Shown piece by piece: positions 11,605 to 25,334 of a DNA stretch of 64,000 nt (position 1 is its first letter; each line of letters begins with the position of its first letter). Under the pieces are notes generated by a model, which saw nothing but the letters and a program-made list of their open reading frames with translations, searched no databases and was not told the origin of the DNA. The DNA is from Gymnogyps californianus. Lineage: Eukaryota > Chordata > Aves > Accipitriformes > Cathartidae. The DNA lies in contig NC_059477.1 of assembly GCF_018139145.2 (NCBI RefSeq), positions 39,860,502 to 39,924,501 of the forward strand, in the 5' to 3' direction. Position numbers and translations under genes: made by a program.

Positions 11605-14535
11605 CTGTAAAAAGTGGTTAAGAGTAATGAACGTACTGCTGCCGCAAAAGGAACAGAATTATTTCACATGCAGTGGAAATAGGATACATATTCTCATAAA
11701 CTAAAAGGTGCAAGTGGAATGCTAATTAAAATCAGCCTTTTCATGTGAATTAGGCGTAGCACATGTACCTTAATCAGAAATGTCTTGATTTCTGTCTATT
11801 CACTCTGAAATATTTTTTAAACTTTTTTTAAACTAAGTAATAAATTACTATCATTAATCTAAAGGAGCACATCCTATTCTATCTATGGATTACTTTTTAT
11901 TCATAAAATGGTAAGAGTAGTATTACTGTCATTATCTCTTAAAAGCATTACAAATAGATAAGGCCCACTGTAATATGACTTTGGTAGAAGTAAACTTGGA
12001 AGAAAATGAAAATTCCTTAGAAATAATCCTTTGTACTGAGGGACAACTTACCTTTGGTTAACCTACCTTCAACTGACCATGTGTGTCAGGTAGCAGGATA
12101 CTAGGGAAATGGAATGTTACTTTAACCTATGCATACATAAACCTGATTAAAAGTACATTCACCAAATATATATATATATAAAAATACATAGCACACAGCA
12201 CCAAAAAAAAGTTTGAAAAAATTTGGCATATTAACGTAATGTTTTGCTCTTTACTGCTGTGTTTTAAAGTCAACCGGCTCAATAATTTTAAGATGTAGTT
12301 AAATGATAATGTAGGTATTATTTCTCCACTTAGAGTCAGCCTGGAGAAAAAGAGAAGCTATCAAAAAACCTGAAATATCTGGAAGTTTATCCTGGAAGTG
12401 CTGACACAATCTTAGCTACACTGGCAAACATGCAACGCTAATGGAGGTAAGAAATGCTTTATGGCCGGCTGGTTTTCTCAATATGTTATATATTGTAATA
12501 CAGACCTATGGGTCATAAGATACATTGAGAACATGTGTTCATAAGTCACCGGGCTGGTGAAAAGTATATTTGAGGTGAGAGGCTGTCATTCATCCTCACT
12601 GCGTCTCACTGCTGTCTGGTCAAGAAAGAGAACTGACACTGCTCACCAAAGCAGCAGGAGTCAGCAGGAAAAGCAAAAAAACTACAACATTAGAGAGAGA
12701 AATAATCCTTTTCAAGCAGGCTGCGGAAGCTGAAAGGCTTTCTGGAATCCCACCCTCTTCCCCACCTATGGTTTTTAACCCGTTGGTCTCCTCGTTTTTG
12801 TCCAAATGATCCAGCCATCCTTCTGCACTGATTTACAGATGACATGAGACAACGCAGGAGCCCAGCACGTTTCTTTGCTGCTCTCTGACATGTAGCAAAG
12901 GCTCCAACACCATCATCTCTGCTTCTCTTGTGCATGAAGTCTTATCTGCCCAACTTTTTCCTGCGGGCTCTGCACATCACTGGCAAATTAGAAAGATCTC
13001 GTCACCATCACTGCCTGAGCAGCTAAAAGGAATCTCAGCCCATCATTGAAAAGCGTGATTTTATTACATTAACTCTCTAAACACATCAAGGAGGAAAAAA
13101 AATTCTCTTTCTTAATGATCCAAAGCACCAACCTGAAGATTCAAAGTGCTTCAATGTTAATTGTCTCCAAAACCTCTATGCAAAACTGAAAAGATACATT
13201 TTCCCTTTTCTAACAGATTTGGAAGGTGGGAAGGTGGCATTTCTTTGCAGATGACCACTAGGTAGGTACGAACAGTACAGAGGAGATGGCTTCTATCTGC
13301 TGTTAAAAATGGGGTTTCTGCAGCAACAGAAATGGAAGATGAATATTATATAATTACATGGAGAAGCTACTGGAGGCTGAAGGAGACAGAATGGAGCACC
13401 TATAGAAGTCGTCTTCTTTTTTTTTTCTAATAAAAGAAGATATTTTATTACCTTAAAAATGCATATTTTGAGGATGTTTGTCAGCTTACAATAGACGTGT
13501 GAAAAATAACTGCCATAATAAAGCAAAATATATATACAGAAAAATATTCCTTGTCCCAGTGCCAAAAAACACATCTTTTTGTTATAACATTTGAAAATGG
13601 CTGCTGCTGTTTTCAAAAGATCTTTCACTATACTTTCCCATCTTTACTGCTCAGGAAGTGAAACACGTTGCAAATGCTGTGGCAGAAGCAGCTATAGAAT
13701 GGCCAGAGTATACACAGATCATTAGTTGAGAAATTTCAATAGCAATTGGCTTATATTATAAAGATGCAAAAGCTTAACTTGTACGTTAAAATGCTCAATC
13801 CCTACTCCTAATAATTCTCCTACTGACAGATAGGTGAGGAAGACCAGGGAAATCAATTCATTTCAGTTCAAAACAACTGAGTTTTGCTGTTTCACTTAGG
13901 TCTGTACAGTGCCTAACCACAAAGCTTTTCAGTGTTGCTGTTATTAACTTCTTTCATTAACTCAGATTCGAGAAATACATTTGTTTTTAGCAACAATAAA
14001 GGACCGCAGCCTTTAAAACGTCTGGGTATTTTAGCACTGCACAATTTCTGAATACTAGATGAAAGAAATATAAGGATTTATCTGGTATGTTTACTGCCCT
14101 CTCTTCACAAGAAAAGTGCTGCAGTACATTTTAATTTCTGTTTATTTCCCTAAAACCCTCTATATAATTTCCGTTGGATGCAGTAAAAGCTGTGGCCAAG
14201 CAAGCGCTGATTAGCTGCAGCTTTGCGAAGCATCCGTGAAACAAAGCACCTCACTTACGGCCAAGACACGGGCCAAAATCCCCACCACTAACGGGTACAC
14301 CATGGTACCCCAATACAGCATCGGTGGACTTTATACAAGAAATCGGGATGAGTTTATAGAGCAGATTGTTTCTGCCACAGCACTTTTATCATCCTCTCTT
14401 CAGGACTCTGCTGGTACCTTGGTTTGCTACGGAGTCATCATTTATACGGAGGAGGACTCCTCAGGCTTACGATGCTGCAAGGCTGTAGGCAGAAGGACAC
14501 CTTAAATAACGCGGAGCGGTGCGAGAAACACCTAC
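11605..14535 (-). other. GTDC1: GTDC1 intron between the second and third coding exons
   Basis: The boundaries are GTAGGTGT at 14535 and TTTTTACAG ending at 11605. The intron holds a short TA repeat at 12165-12180 and otherwise unremarkable AT-rich sequence. The open frames here, such as minus 13293-13628, are low-complexity or lack any recognisable similarity. Confidence 0.85.
12165..12180. repeat. (AT)n dinucleotide repeat
   Basis: About seven AT units within ACCAAATATATATATATATA. Confidence 0.7.
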
Positions 14536-14703
14536 CATGAAAGAATCTGGTTGTATCCATACTGAAAATCCCTTTCTTGGTATTTCTGGACAGGATATGC
14601 CAATTGGTTCTCATGGAAGTAGAGGACCTTTTTCAATTTGCCAAGGTCAGGGCGGAGGGCAGCGAGTTCAGCCAGGTTAAGCACGGAGCTTGCAAAGAGG
14701 ATC
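14536..14703 (-). CDS. GTDC1: GTDC1 (QTMAN) second coding exon, about residues 61-116
   Basis: This 168-base exon continues the DUF3524/GT-B N-terminal domain. It includes ILFASSVLNLAELAALRPDL and the LYFHENQLAYPV segment, near-identical to human GTDC1 as recalled. The acceptor is CTTGTTTTCCAG and the donor is GTAGGTGT. The first base G completes the Arg split with the previous exon, and the last two bases TG pair with T of the next exon to give Cys in the ILSC-LVAD context. The frame is therefore continuous through three exons with no stop or frameshift. Reading the open frame past the donor gives a false Trp and is not coding. It is separated from its neighbours by a 34,468-base intron upstream and a 2,931-base intron downstream. 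Confidence 0.95.
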
Positions 14704-15768
14704 CTGGAAAACAAGGACAGCAGTGTTTACTGTCTGTGAGCATGCTTGCAGGGGTCACCCCTTCCCCTTCTCTCTCCCCCCCCCCGCCCCAAGAAAAACA
14801 TAACCCCTATAGGGACACATCAATAGCTAAGCCTTAATACCATGTAGCAGCATTCAAAGTTTTGATCTCTTAAAAAGCAGCTGCTAAGAACCCAACTAGA
14901 AAAGCACCGAATCTCATTGGTCTTCCCAGCTCGGTTACAGAGAGATGCAAAATAAAAAAAGCTGGATGGATTTTATTGAAAAAGGCAAGAAAAGCTGTAT
15001 CTGAAGGACAAATGGAACAAAGATAAGGCTGACTAGGGAATACTTTGCTTGCCAGTTTCATTACACTTTACTTCTTTATGCAACCGACTACTGAAATTCA
15101 ATATATGAGCAGGAATGGCACATGTTCATGTTATGACATAAACCCTTTTGATTTATGCAGTGCACTTATCTAGTATGGTCTAGTTTTTTTTTTTTCCCCA
15201 CCCTTTTTCTGTTTTATTTTCACATTTTTATTAGGTATCCTCTATAATGAAATGTTGTTTCTACCCTTGCACCCCAGTATTGCCATAGCACTCCTGCTAT
15301 TCCACAGTCTACAACACCGCACGCATTCTTCAATTATATAAAGCAGGCACAAACAGCACGAACAAGCTGCTATCTTAGCCTCATATAACTTACCCGCCTA
15401 TCAGAAAATTAATGTATTTAAATGTGTAATATGAAATTGTGACCCTACTGTAACCAGTGGCAGATCTCCCTGCATTTCACCAAAAGTACGCGACCATCTC
15501 CTCTCCCCTGGCTAGCACTGCTCTCAAGCAAACTGAATTCTGAACCTACAGAGAACTGCAGAGCCGTAGACATGTGTGTGATACATTTCTCATCATAAGG
15601 GATAAAAAAAAAAATAAATTGAGATCAGGTATTTATTGCACATAAAACATTAAACTTTAATAAACTACTTTTCAACATAGCATGTTTCTGACTTTTTTGT
15701 TTTTGCTATCCACCATTTCAGTGGTTCAGATTCAGAATTGATTTATGCAATGTTTAATTCTTTTAAAA

Positions 15769-15847
15769 TCTTTCCTATTCTTTCCTATTTGTATTCCTAT
15801 TCTTCCCATTCTTGATCCTATTTTTATTCCCATTCTTCCTATTTTTA
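15769..15847. repeat. Degenerate TTCCTATTC-type tandem repeat
   Basis: Repeated variants of TTCCTATTC and TTCCCATTCTT run for about 80 bases, for example TTTCCTATTCTTTCCTATTT, then ATTCCCATTCTTCC. The unit is imperfect. Confidence 0.7.
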
Positions 15848-15951
15848 CATGCATTTTGTGTTCAAGATTACTGCCAAACCAACATCACAAATATTAAAAA
15901 CTTCTCATTCTGGCTGTCAACCTTAAAACTCACGAACTTCCCCAAATAGCC

Positions 15952-15969
15952 ATATATATATATATATAT
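15952..15969. repeat. (AT)9 dinucleotide repeat
   Basis: Nine uninterrupted AT units. Confidence 0.85.
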
Positions 15970-17741
15970 CATAATATCACCTATGCTAACACACACGATT
16001 CTTCGATAATCCGTATCTCCAGAACAAACACTTCCTAGAGAACAGATCCTGTATCCATCTTCATCAACCTGAGTCAACGCTAATCTGAAAGGCTTACAGA
16101 AGTAAGAGATGAATGTTATTGCCTTGTTCATCAAATATTTGACCATTCTAAAGGGACTGTCAAACAGAATGCCAATTAAGATATGAGCTCGGGTTTATTA
16201 CGAGCCGTACTAAGAGGAAAAAACAGTTTTACGTAAGTCATCACTTATTTGTCACAAAGAGTAATAACCTCTGGACCTCATAACGACCTGGGTGCCAGAC
16301 AGAGGCAGGAAAGCTTCCTACGGGCGATGCAATATCCCTGCTCAGAGACGGCTGCGAGTTTAGCATTAGAGTGACAAAGAAAAACACAAACCCGAGAAAA
16401 CATACCCCAAACATTACAAAAACGACACAAAATGGTTGCATGGCATATTTTTTGCTATTTCTGGATTGCATTATAGTTTATCCTTTCCTTTACTGGGTTT
16501 TTCAGAAAATCTCTTTCTGCGATGAGTTAGGAAGAAAACTGAATTGATGCAGGGTAGCATCTATGAACTTGGCTGTTTGAAGGAAGAGAGGAAAAAAAAA
16601 GAGATGGCACATTGGGACTGAAAACACGGGAAGCAGCGCAGAGCAAGGCACAAAAGCAAGAGCGGAAAGAGAAGACAGTGAGGGTGCCAAGGTTAACATG
16701 ACGACCGGAGAGAAAAGGGCAACGGGGAGCACCATGAGAAACGAGATCCGAGATTTAAGCTTGGACAAAACCGTGTAGCCCTGAAAGATCTGAACTCGCT
16801 CAGATGGACAGCAGAATAACTAGAAGAATATGAAAAAAAGATGGTTATATCCACAGGAAAGGAAAATAGTCTTTGCAGTACTGGCTCAGACAAACCGGAG
16901 GAATTCAATAGCATCTTTAGAGAGAGCTGGAGGCTGGCTTCTAGTAAAGCAAGAAAGGCTGAAAACTTGGAAAGATTGCAAGAGGTAGACCCAAATTTTC
17001 TCCACTGTGAATGGGAAGTGATAAGACTCAACTAACTAGCAGATCGCTTATCACTGCCCAGCTCATCAATAAACCAGTGTCAAGAGAAAACTGTTGCGAT
17101 TACTAGCAAATTCAGATTTAGAGCCCGAAATGACACTGCTTACGTTTTTTACAGCAAGAAAAAATAAAAATAAAGCCATTTAAGTGGCAATATTATTAGA
17201 AAACACCCTTCCTGATTCGCTTGCATTACTTCACGGCATTTCCAGAATTTAACCCAACAAATACGAGATGCTCTCATACTTGTTTCTTTACTGGCATAAA
17301 AGCTGCTAACTACCAGCGATAACCAATTTCTCCGGCATTATGAGCTTAAATAACACCTGACAGCACGAGTCCCCGTGAACATGCCCACAGAGCAGCCGTG
17401 TACGTGGCTAATGGACTCACGCAGGGCACTGGAGGATACGCTGGAGTGTATTTCCACTTAACACCTATTACAAGGGGAAGAAAGGAAAGTTTATTATAAT
17501 GTAACGTGCGACATAAATATATGTCAGTTGTCATTCCGTGTGACATCAACTTTCATTTTACCTCAGGTCATTATTGAAGTAATAAATCCTAACAAGGTGA
17601 GCTTTATCATCCCACGGAGTGTATCCGGGAGGTAGAGACACAAGGTGATGGCAAGAACGCTCGAAACATGATAATTCCTGACAGCTGCTGCTTGAGCACA
17701 AGTTAAATTGAACAGTTTATCTCAGCATAAAGATGTTATAA

Positions 17742-17778
17742 GGTTTTATGTTTAATTTAAAAAAATTAACATAAAACC
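17742..17778. repeat. Near-perfect inverted repeat (hairpin)
   Basis: GGTTTTATGTTTAATTT (17742-17758) is followed closely by AAATTAACATAAAACC ending at 17778. The two arms are complementary except for a single-base bulge. Confidence 0.8.
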
Positions 17779-17997
17779 CAGAGAAAGCAGAGTTAGGCAA
17801 TCTTTCACAAACATGACATACTACAATCACTGTATAAGCTGGATTAGTACTTATTACCATGCTACTAGAGAATTAAGCTGTTTTTAGACCACCAAAGAGC
17901 TTTAAATTGCAACTTTTGTCTCTGTAAGAGAAACCTATATTTAAAACGTCTGCTAAATTCAAATTAACAGCTACATCATTAACTTACCATCTCACAA

Positions 17998-18016
17998 CCC
18001 CCCCCCCCCGCCCCCC
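17998..18016 (+). repeat. C-rich run (C12 G C6)
   Basis: Twelve C, one G, then six C, in otherwise AT-rich intron. Confidence 0.85.
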
Positions 18017-18306
18017 ATTTCAACTGCTATTATGGTATTCTTATCTAGACCTATCAACGCTACAACATATAATATATACAGTACTCTTCAATAAATACAT
18101 TGTGCGAATCCTCACAAAACCCGCGCTGAAGGTCACATTTCTCATGCGACTGCCCTAGCTCTCCTCTCCAAAATATCCCCAAGTATTTTACTGTGTTACG
18201 AATGACCTTCTTCCATAGAGCAGGACCATCGCGCACGCGGTAGCCCCACTGCCTGGGAGGCCGGCCACATTTCAGGGCCACCATCCACACAAGCTCCGGT
18301 CTTAGG

Positions 18307-18400
18307 CTAAGCTTGTGCTTAATCTGAATCACTTAATAGTCCTTCCGACTTCTGAGGAACTACTTGTGTGAATTAAGGTAAGCATGTGCTTAATTCATAC
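18307..18400. repeat. Old interspersed repeat with TAAGC(A/T)TGTGCTTAA arms
   Basis: TAAGCTTGTGCTTAA (18308-18322) and TAAGCATGTGCTTAA (18379-18393) flank a centre (ATAGTCCTTCCGACTTCTGA, then GGAACTACTTGTGTG) that is partly self-complementary. This arrangement matches a repeat I remember from turtle and crocodile DNA, where TTAAGCATGTGCTTAA alternates with GTAGTCCCATTGACTTC-type sequence. The family name is not known to me. Confidence 0.5.
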
Positions 18401-21400
18401 AAATATTCATGGAAACGAAGCTGAGCGTGCTCGCAGGTTCAGCGCCGCTAAGTGTCCGGAGAACGCTCTGAGCTTTGCTATTGTCTTCCCCAGCATTTTA
18501 CACCAAAGGACTGAAAATCAGTGAAATATAGAAGCCTTTACTTTTTTTTAATTACCGGCAGGTAAAATGACTAATACAGGTTTCCATTTATATCAAGCAA
18601 ATTATAAAAGTAAAGGTGCTACAGTATTTTTATTTTGCTTTATAAATCTTCTTTGTGTCACGTAACCATGATTTACTCTTTCATGGCACTGCCCTAAATC
18701 TTTCAATTAAATTCCCATGCAACTTAACTAAAAACACATTTTGCTTTCCCCTTGGGAGACCACACAGGGCATATTTATGTATCTATGGATATGGAGGCTG
18801 AACTCTCCAATTCACCAGGCTTACAGCACGAAGCAAGTTTAAAACAGCACCTGATTTGTACCGGAATATTCCCTCTGTCTGGCAGAAGCTCTGTCAGCAC
18901 GAAGGACTGACAGACGCGGCCACCGTTTGCATCGCAGCACAGGGAACCCAGCTCTCCCTGGAAAAGGAGGATTACTGGAGGGTACGATCCTGCAGCAGCA
19001 ACAGCAACGCTCCTGCACTGCAAATGAAATCCAAGGCCATAAATCTCTGCTGCAAAACAACTACATTCACAGTAAAATGAGTTTATGATTGAAGATCTGG
19101 CAGTCCAGAAAAGAGGTATGAGCACTCTTCGTTTGCCAGGTGCAGTATTACGATAAAATAGTGTTAGATTTGGATAGCGCTACAAATATAAGCCTTTTAG
19201 GGGGACATAGGTACTAAAAAAAAAGACTGTTCATTAGATGGCACTGACAGAATAGACATTCATCCAGCCTTCAGGAGGGGAGCGTGATGCTGGAAGAAGT
19301 GTTTTTACACCAATCTAGAACTAAAACCTTGAGCATTTGGAGGCATCACATCCCACCGTACTTCTCCCAAGGCACTGACCGCTTTGCTCTCGCCAAGCCC
19401 CAAATTATACTGTATTTATAAGTACATTTCTTTTTTCCTGAAATTTCAATTGGCAGGCCTAACGTCATACAGCAGAGTCTTAAACCCTCAGATTTTTAGC
19501 CCAAATATGGTTTTATTCTGGGCACGGTTCTTGTGCACTCAGCAGAGCGAAGTCAGGGTGCCACCGGAGACCACACAGGCCCTACCACCCAACGAATCGT
19601 CATCGATAACCGTAAAACACAGAACACAGCCACACCACTGCTGACGGCTACATTTTCTCCAGTTGATCAGAAACCAACCAAAATTTTACAGCAAATAACA
19701 GGAGCTGTTAAGGGAACCATTTGCAGTGACATTATGGGCAGCTCATCCTTCTGGTGAAGGCAAGCACGGTTGGGATAAGAAGTACTGAACGCTGCTCTGC
19801 TATGTTGCCTCCTTAAAGGTCAAGGAAAAAACAAAGTATGACCATAAGCATATCCCCCTTGAGAAACAAGGGCTTCAAAGACGATGGTGTCTTCAAGCTC
19901 CTCAAGATCAAACCTGAGGGCTTTGGTTCCTCCATCATACAGTTTCCCTGATTTCAACCCAGCAATTCAGACAAATCCATGGGTTTGGCTTGAAGTTATT
20001 TTTCAAATGTAAACTGTACATCAAATAGCATTATTAATGCCTGGAATGTTAAACAGACCAGTTATTTTTGTTTATTATTACACACATTTTTATATGATCA
20101 ACTTGCAGAAGTTGCGTTTTTATCACTAGACCAAGAATACACAACTTGCAATCAGATATAAAATGCTTTTCCATTTCCCATTAAACAATAGATGACTCTG
20201 AATTTCTGAACAATAAATACTAATAAATGATAATATATGACAGTATACAGTATAATAAATAATAAATTAACAATAATTTTTTGACATGGAAGGTACAAAT
20301 GCCAAAAATGCTTATAGATATTATAATATGTATCTCATAAATTAAGTTTTTCTACATAGAGCATAATTGGAAATGTTTACAGAAATAATTAAGTCTTACT
20401 ATTTTAACGTTCTTTATTTTTCAGAACAAATCACAAGGGTTGTCAAGCCTTTCATCTTAATTAGGCCATGTGTTTGTCTTATTTATTTCTATGTACTTTC
20501 ATAAACGTTTACAAATATTAATTGTAAAGAAAAATATTTTTTCCTCTTGCTTTAATTACTATATGTACATACAGTACACAGTGATAAATATTCATGGCTG
20601 CTACCAGTTCAACAGTTTTGGATTTGGGGTTTGCCTTGTACGCTAAAATACAGTAGGAATGAATAGCTTGTTTTGACCTCATCCTGCCAATCCTTTTTTT
20701 GATATTTTTATTTAAAAATACATCCTCCCTCATTTTACAGTATGTTATTTTGGATTACAGTTAAAGTTTTTGTTCCTACTGTGACAGACCTTAGCTCTGT
20801 TTTCCAAAAGATGTTACTGCCCAGAAATCAAATCCATTTTCCCCTTCTTCATATATACTATACCCCAAACAAAACTCGAAACTCTCTGCATGCACATTTG
20901 CTATTTGACACAGCTGGAGTAGAAGGGGGCTGCGTTTCCAGCCCCACTATTGCATGTCCCACCCTTTCCTGTGTCTCCTCGTGCCACCCAGATTTTCAGA
21001 CCTCTGTTAGGACCGAGGGTAAAATTTCTGAGAACCTCCCGTCTCAACCTGCTGACCCCACTGATGTTATCCAGCAAAACTAGAATGGGGCTGAAGCTGA
21101 ATAATAGCAAATCTCTCACATTGAAAATATTCAAGAGGTTATATAAATGCGTTATTGAATTTGTAAATTATTTGGGTTCTCTCTCAATTCCTCCCTATCC
21201 CTCTGAATCTTTATTTCAACCAGCTGATCAGAATATTTATGTACAATCAAACCTCAGAATCCAATTTTGGGGCCAGATCCCCAGCTGACACAATTGGTTA
21301 AGAACGAGCCTTAAACACTTACCACTCTTTTCAATGACCTTTAACTCAAAAAGATACCAAAAAGGATGTGAAAACAGTTAATCAAAACTACTTTTCTATT

Positions 21401-24400
21401 TAATGTCAAGAAGTAAGCTTGAAAGAAACTCTCTCACAGATAAGACACTTAGACTTTTGGGGGGGGTGTATTTTGTTTGGATTGCTTTGGTTTTTAGACA
21501 ACGACACTGAAGCTTCTCGAACTTTATTAAGTGTGTGGTACTATTTTTTTCCCTGATTTTTAATTAAATTTGGCTTCAATTAATTACTGACAGATGCACA
21601 TTTTTACTTTAGTGGCCAGATTGCTCACCATGGGCTACATCGTCCTCTCCGTTTCCACAAAGGGAGAGGTTGAGACCAAGCAGCTATAGCTGTGGTGATG
21701 GGGGAAGGAGAAAGCCATGAATCCACATCGTCTTCCTCGCTCAGATTTCGTCAGCATTAAATAATGAAGCGAAGGCATCTTATCAGAGCAGAACATAAGC
21801 AAATCAGAATAACCCACTAGTGAAAAGTAGCCATTGCTGGAAGGTTTATATAAGATGTACGGACTAACTCTGCTCAAATATATGCTGTGATGGAGCAAGA
21901 AAAAAGTAAGAAGCAAGAAAAAGAAAGGACATGGTGTCTGAAGGCAACAAATTCACCAAGGGTAAATACACAGGACGTAGCGCTGTATAAAGACATTTTT
22001 AAAGAAAAAGATTTGTAAAACTCATGTTCTACTCAAGTAGGTAAGATTTAAATAGCATTATTTATTGTTTTAAAGTCTGCAAATTAATTTCATTGGGTAC
22101 CTTATCTGTTCAACTCTGTAGAAAAACCAAACATGTCAAATGACTGACATGAAAAATGCAATATGCCCAAGAGGTTGTAGCAACACAGCGAAGTCCTAAG
22201 ACTGCACATAACAACACTACTATTCAGTAGCAAATCTGAACAACAAACCTTCAGGACCATTACTTCATATCATCTGGTGTCAGTTTGGATCCAGGATGAC
22301 ACAGAAGAGACAGTCAACATCATGGATATATGGATCTCACTGCAAGTGAGATTGATTTATCCCACTGAAGGGGAATCAAACTCAGTGCAGCACAGACTCG
22401 CCAAAAAAGTGAGCGTTTCCCTTAAACAGGTTGATAGGAATAGATGCTCTAATGAATAAAGGGTAGAGTAAAACAATGGCTGATTTTCCTTTATTTTAAA
22501 AAGTTTTGACAAACTCAACGCTCAAATCTTCTCCAAATTTTCAGGTTTACACATTTTATACTTTAAAACAACAAGAAGCCCCACTCACTTTGCACACTCA
22601 CAGAGAAGATGAGCAGGGTCTTAGCAAAACTTAGCAGTTTTACATTTCAAATGCCCTGAAAATCCTGTTCTCCAAAGTATTTCAGACTGTTTGGTATGTT
22701 GCTTTATGCACCTTGATATCTAAACACTTTTTTACAAACTTGAAGACTATCATTAAAAGGAACTTAGTTTTCTTAGCAAATAGATTTCACATTTTTCGTA
22801 TACCCCATGGCTCTGGTTTCATCTCACACAATCTATAAACATCAAGTCCTTTAAAAAATATTTTTGTGGAAGCTCTTAGCTAAGTTTCCCAAAGAAACTC
22901 CCACTCCAGAGCATCAACCCAAGACATAACTACCGCCTAAGAATGGAGACCTCAGGAAAAGCAGCATTCTTCCCAGAAAACTAATACAGTCCTCGGAAAA
23001 AACTCAGACTGTCATAAAACCTGAGCAGCTGGCAACTCTGTCACCATGAAGTATCCATATGGAAGACCGAGATGTGTCAAACTACCCAAAACGAGTTTGG
23101 ATAGTGCAGAAGATGGAATAAATAATTCAGTATCTTCAACACTTTCAACAGCAGGTAGTAGATATGCTACCTGCTTCTACAACGTGCCAAAATGTAACAT
23201 GTGAGTGAGAGCGAGCGAGAGAATGTGGGTATCTTCAACCTGTTTTCATGAGGATATTTTGCTCGAGGAACTTCTCTTTTTAGAGGCATATGATCCGTAT
23301 CAGATGTTTGTCAGGAGCAGGCAGCACTACAGAACATTAGGAATAACTTACTGATTTTAATATATATTCACAAAGTGCATACTCCTCCATATACCTATAT
23401 AAAAAAACCATATCTTAATCAAATATTACAAAAAAAATATAAAGAAAGGGCAAATATTTATTTCTCCCAACTGCCCTTCACACTTCTATAATATCTGTTG
23501 CTGCGGCATAGTGATAACTTTCCTGCCTTAATATAAACTGAGTAAACAATTCAATGTGATCAGTGAACTGGCAATCAGAACTACAATTTAAATGTTTCTG
23601 CTCTGTGTTCATGCAATAGTTCAACTATACAACTACACTGTGCAGTGTCAATCTTCTTCCTTTTCTTCCTATAAGAAATTGTCACACATTGGTGCGTATA
23701 CGTACATCATTTATACTTACAGAAGATAAAGTGACACTTCTGTTCCCTAAGAAATTAAAATAAGACTATTTACTGTGTAAGAGTCTCCAGACCTGTACTT
23801 GGAGGACCAAACCCCTACCCACATGGAGATATTTATCAACCAGCACCTCACCAAAAATACAGGGACAGCAGGTAGACCAATATTCCAAAGCATATAAATA
23901 AGGAAAATGTCAGTCTTTGTGTATTACTATTTTCAGCCACTACGCTTTCCGATTAGAACATTTTTTAACTCGGCAAAGCTCATACTCGCTACCAGATTTG
24001 AACGATTACACCGAAATGGCTGAATAACCGACTGAAGTGAGATTTCAAAGAAGTGAAACACTCTCCTAAATTCTAAAGCTGCCAAACATATTTCATCAGA
24101 CTTTCAACAAATAATTGTTTTGTCTGTTCTGAATTAAGCTTTAAGAGAGGTTTCTCTACAAACATGGCTAAAGATCACAAAGGGGAGCATTTGGATTGAA
24201 TGTAACCCTTCAGTCATATATTTATTAAATAAAACTTGCATCATGCCTGGCATATACCATAAGCTGTTTTGTTTCCATTTACATAACATGATTTTAAGTG
24301 TAATCTGTATTGATGTCTTATCATTTTATTTCATGTGTTATCATAACAGGTTTTTATTTATAATGTCACCAGTGAAAGAAAAGGAATAAAAGGGTCTCAG

Positions 24401-24967
24401 CTTTGCAGCTCGGGGAAGGCAGCCTGGAGGTCCTGACATGGGACATAAGGGACCAACGCAAGAGCACAGACATACAGCAGAGAATTCAAAGAAAAAGAGA
24501 ATGCGCTAAACTAACTAAAGTGAGAGAATTTGACAGCTCTGAAGCTGAAGTCTTTTGCCCATTTTTGTTCTCCAGCTCCTGGCTGAGAGTTTTGCAGGGT
24601 TCCCAACTACACTAGTCATTTACAGTCACGTTGAAGCGAATTGTTACAACACGGATGCATTCCCCGAGTAAGCAAACCGAACCCCAACGCTGCAACATTG
24701 TGAGATTTTCCCCACGTGGAAAAATACAGTAACAATGTAATAATCTAATAATAATGCTTTTAGGCTTCCAGATATTTTACAAGTTATGTTTTCCCAACAC
24801 ATCTCATATGCAACTATGGTATCCTGAAACTTCTGAATTCCTTTTATCATTAAATAAAGCATCCAGTGCTGAATGCCCATTATTCCCCAGTAACGTGCAG
24901 GAGAAATGCACGCCTCTGGGGCTGAAGTCATACATAACAAAGTCAGAAGAATATACTAGATGCTTTC

Positions 24968-25066
24968 TAATCTTTAAGATTAAGAAACTGAGGCCAAAGC
25001 TTGCTTATCAACGGCCACGAAGAGAACCAGGGCCACAGTGAGAACTCAGGAGCCCAAGCCAGAGTT
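24968..25066 (-). mobile_element. Probable MIR-like SINE fragment
   Basis: TAAGAAACTGAGGCCAAAGC, then TTGCTTATCAACGGCCACG and GAACTCAGGAGCCCAAGCC, resembles the reverse complement of MIR (GAAACTGAGGC..., CTTGCCCAAGGTCAC, GAACCCAGG...). Similarity is patchy, so the call is tentative. Confidence 0.4.
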
Positions 25067-25244
25067 GAAGATAAGCAAGTGTCACGGTCTAGTGATTTAA
25101 TCAACTCCCATATTATCACTCTGTCTACATATCTTATGGACCCTGCTCACCACAGTACCTGACAGATGTCCTGAAAATGTTATCTTCATGGGACCGTACG
25201 TAGCGATTCAGTATTTTCAGATATCATATTTTCAGTCACAGATA

Positions 25245-25334
25245 GCACATGTATATGCACACGTTTGCGTGCATGCACACACAGATATACATACACATAT
25301 ACACAACATGCATATACACTATATACATATATAT
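25245..25334. repeat. Alternating purine-pyrimidine (CA/TA/CG) microsatellite
   Basis: A 90-base stretch mixes GTATATGCACACG, GCGTGCATGCACACACA and TATACATACACATATACACA, with few breaks in the purine-pyrimidine alternation. It gives an artefactual Val-Tyr-rich frame on the minus strand. Confidence 0.8.
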
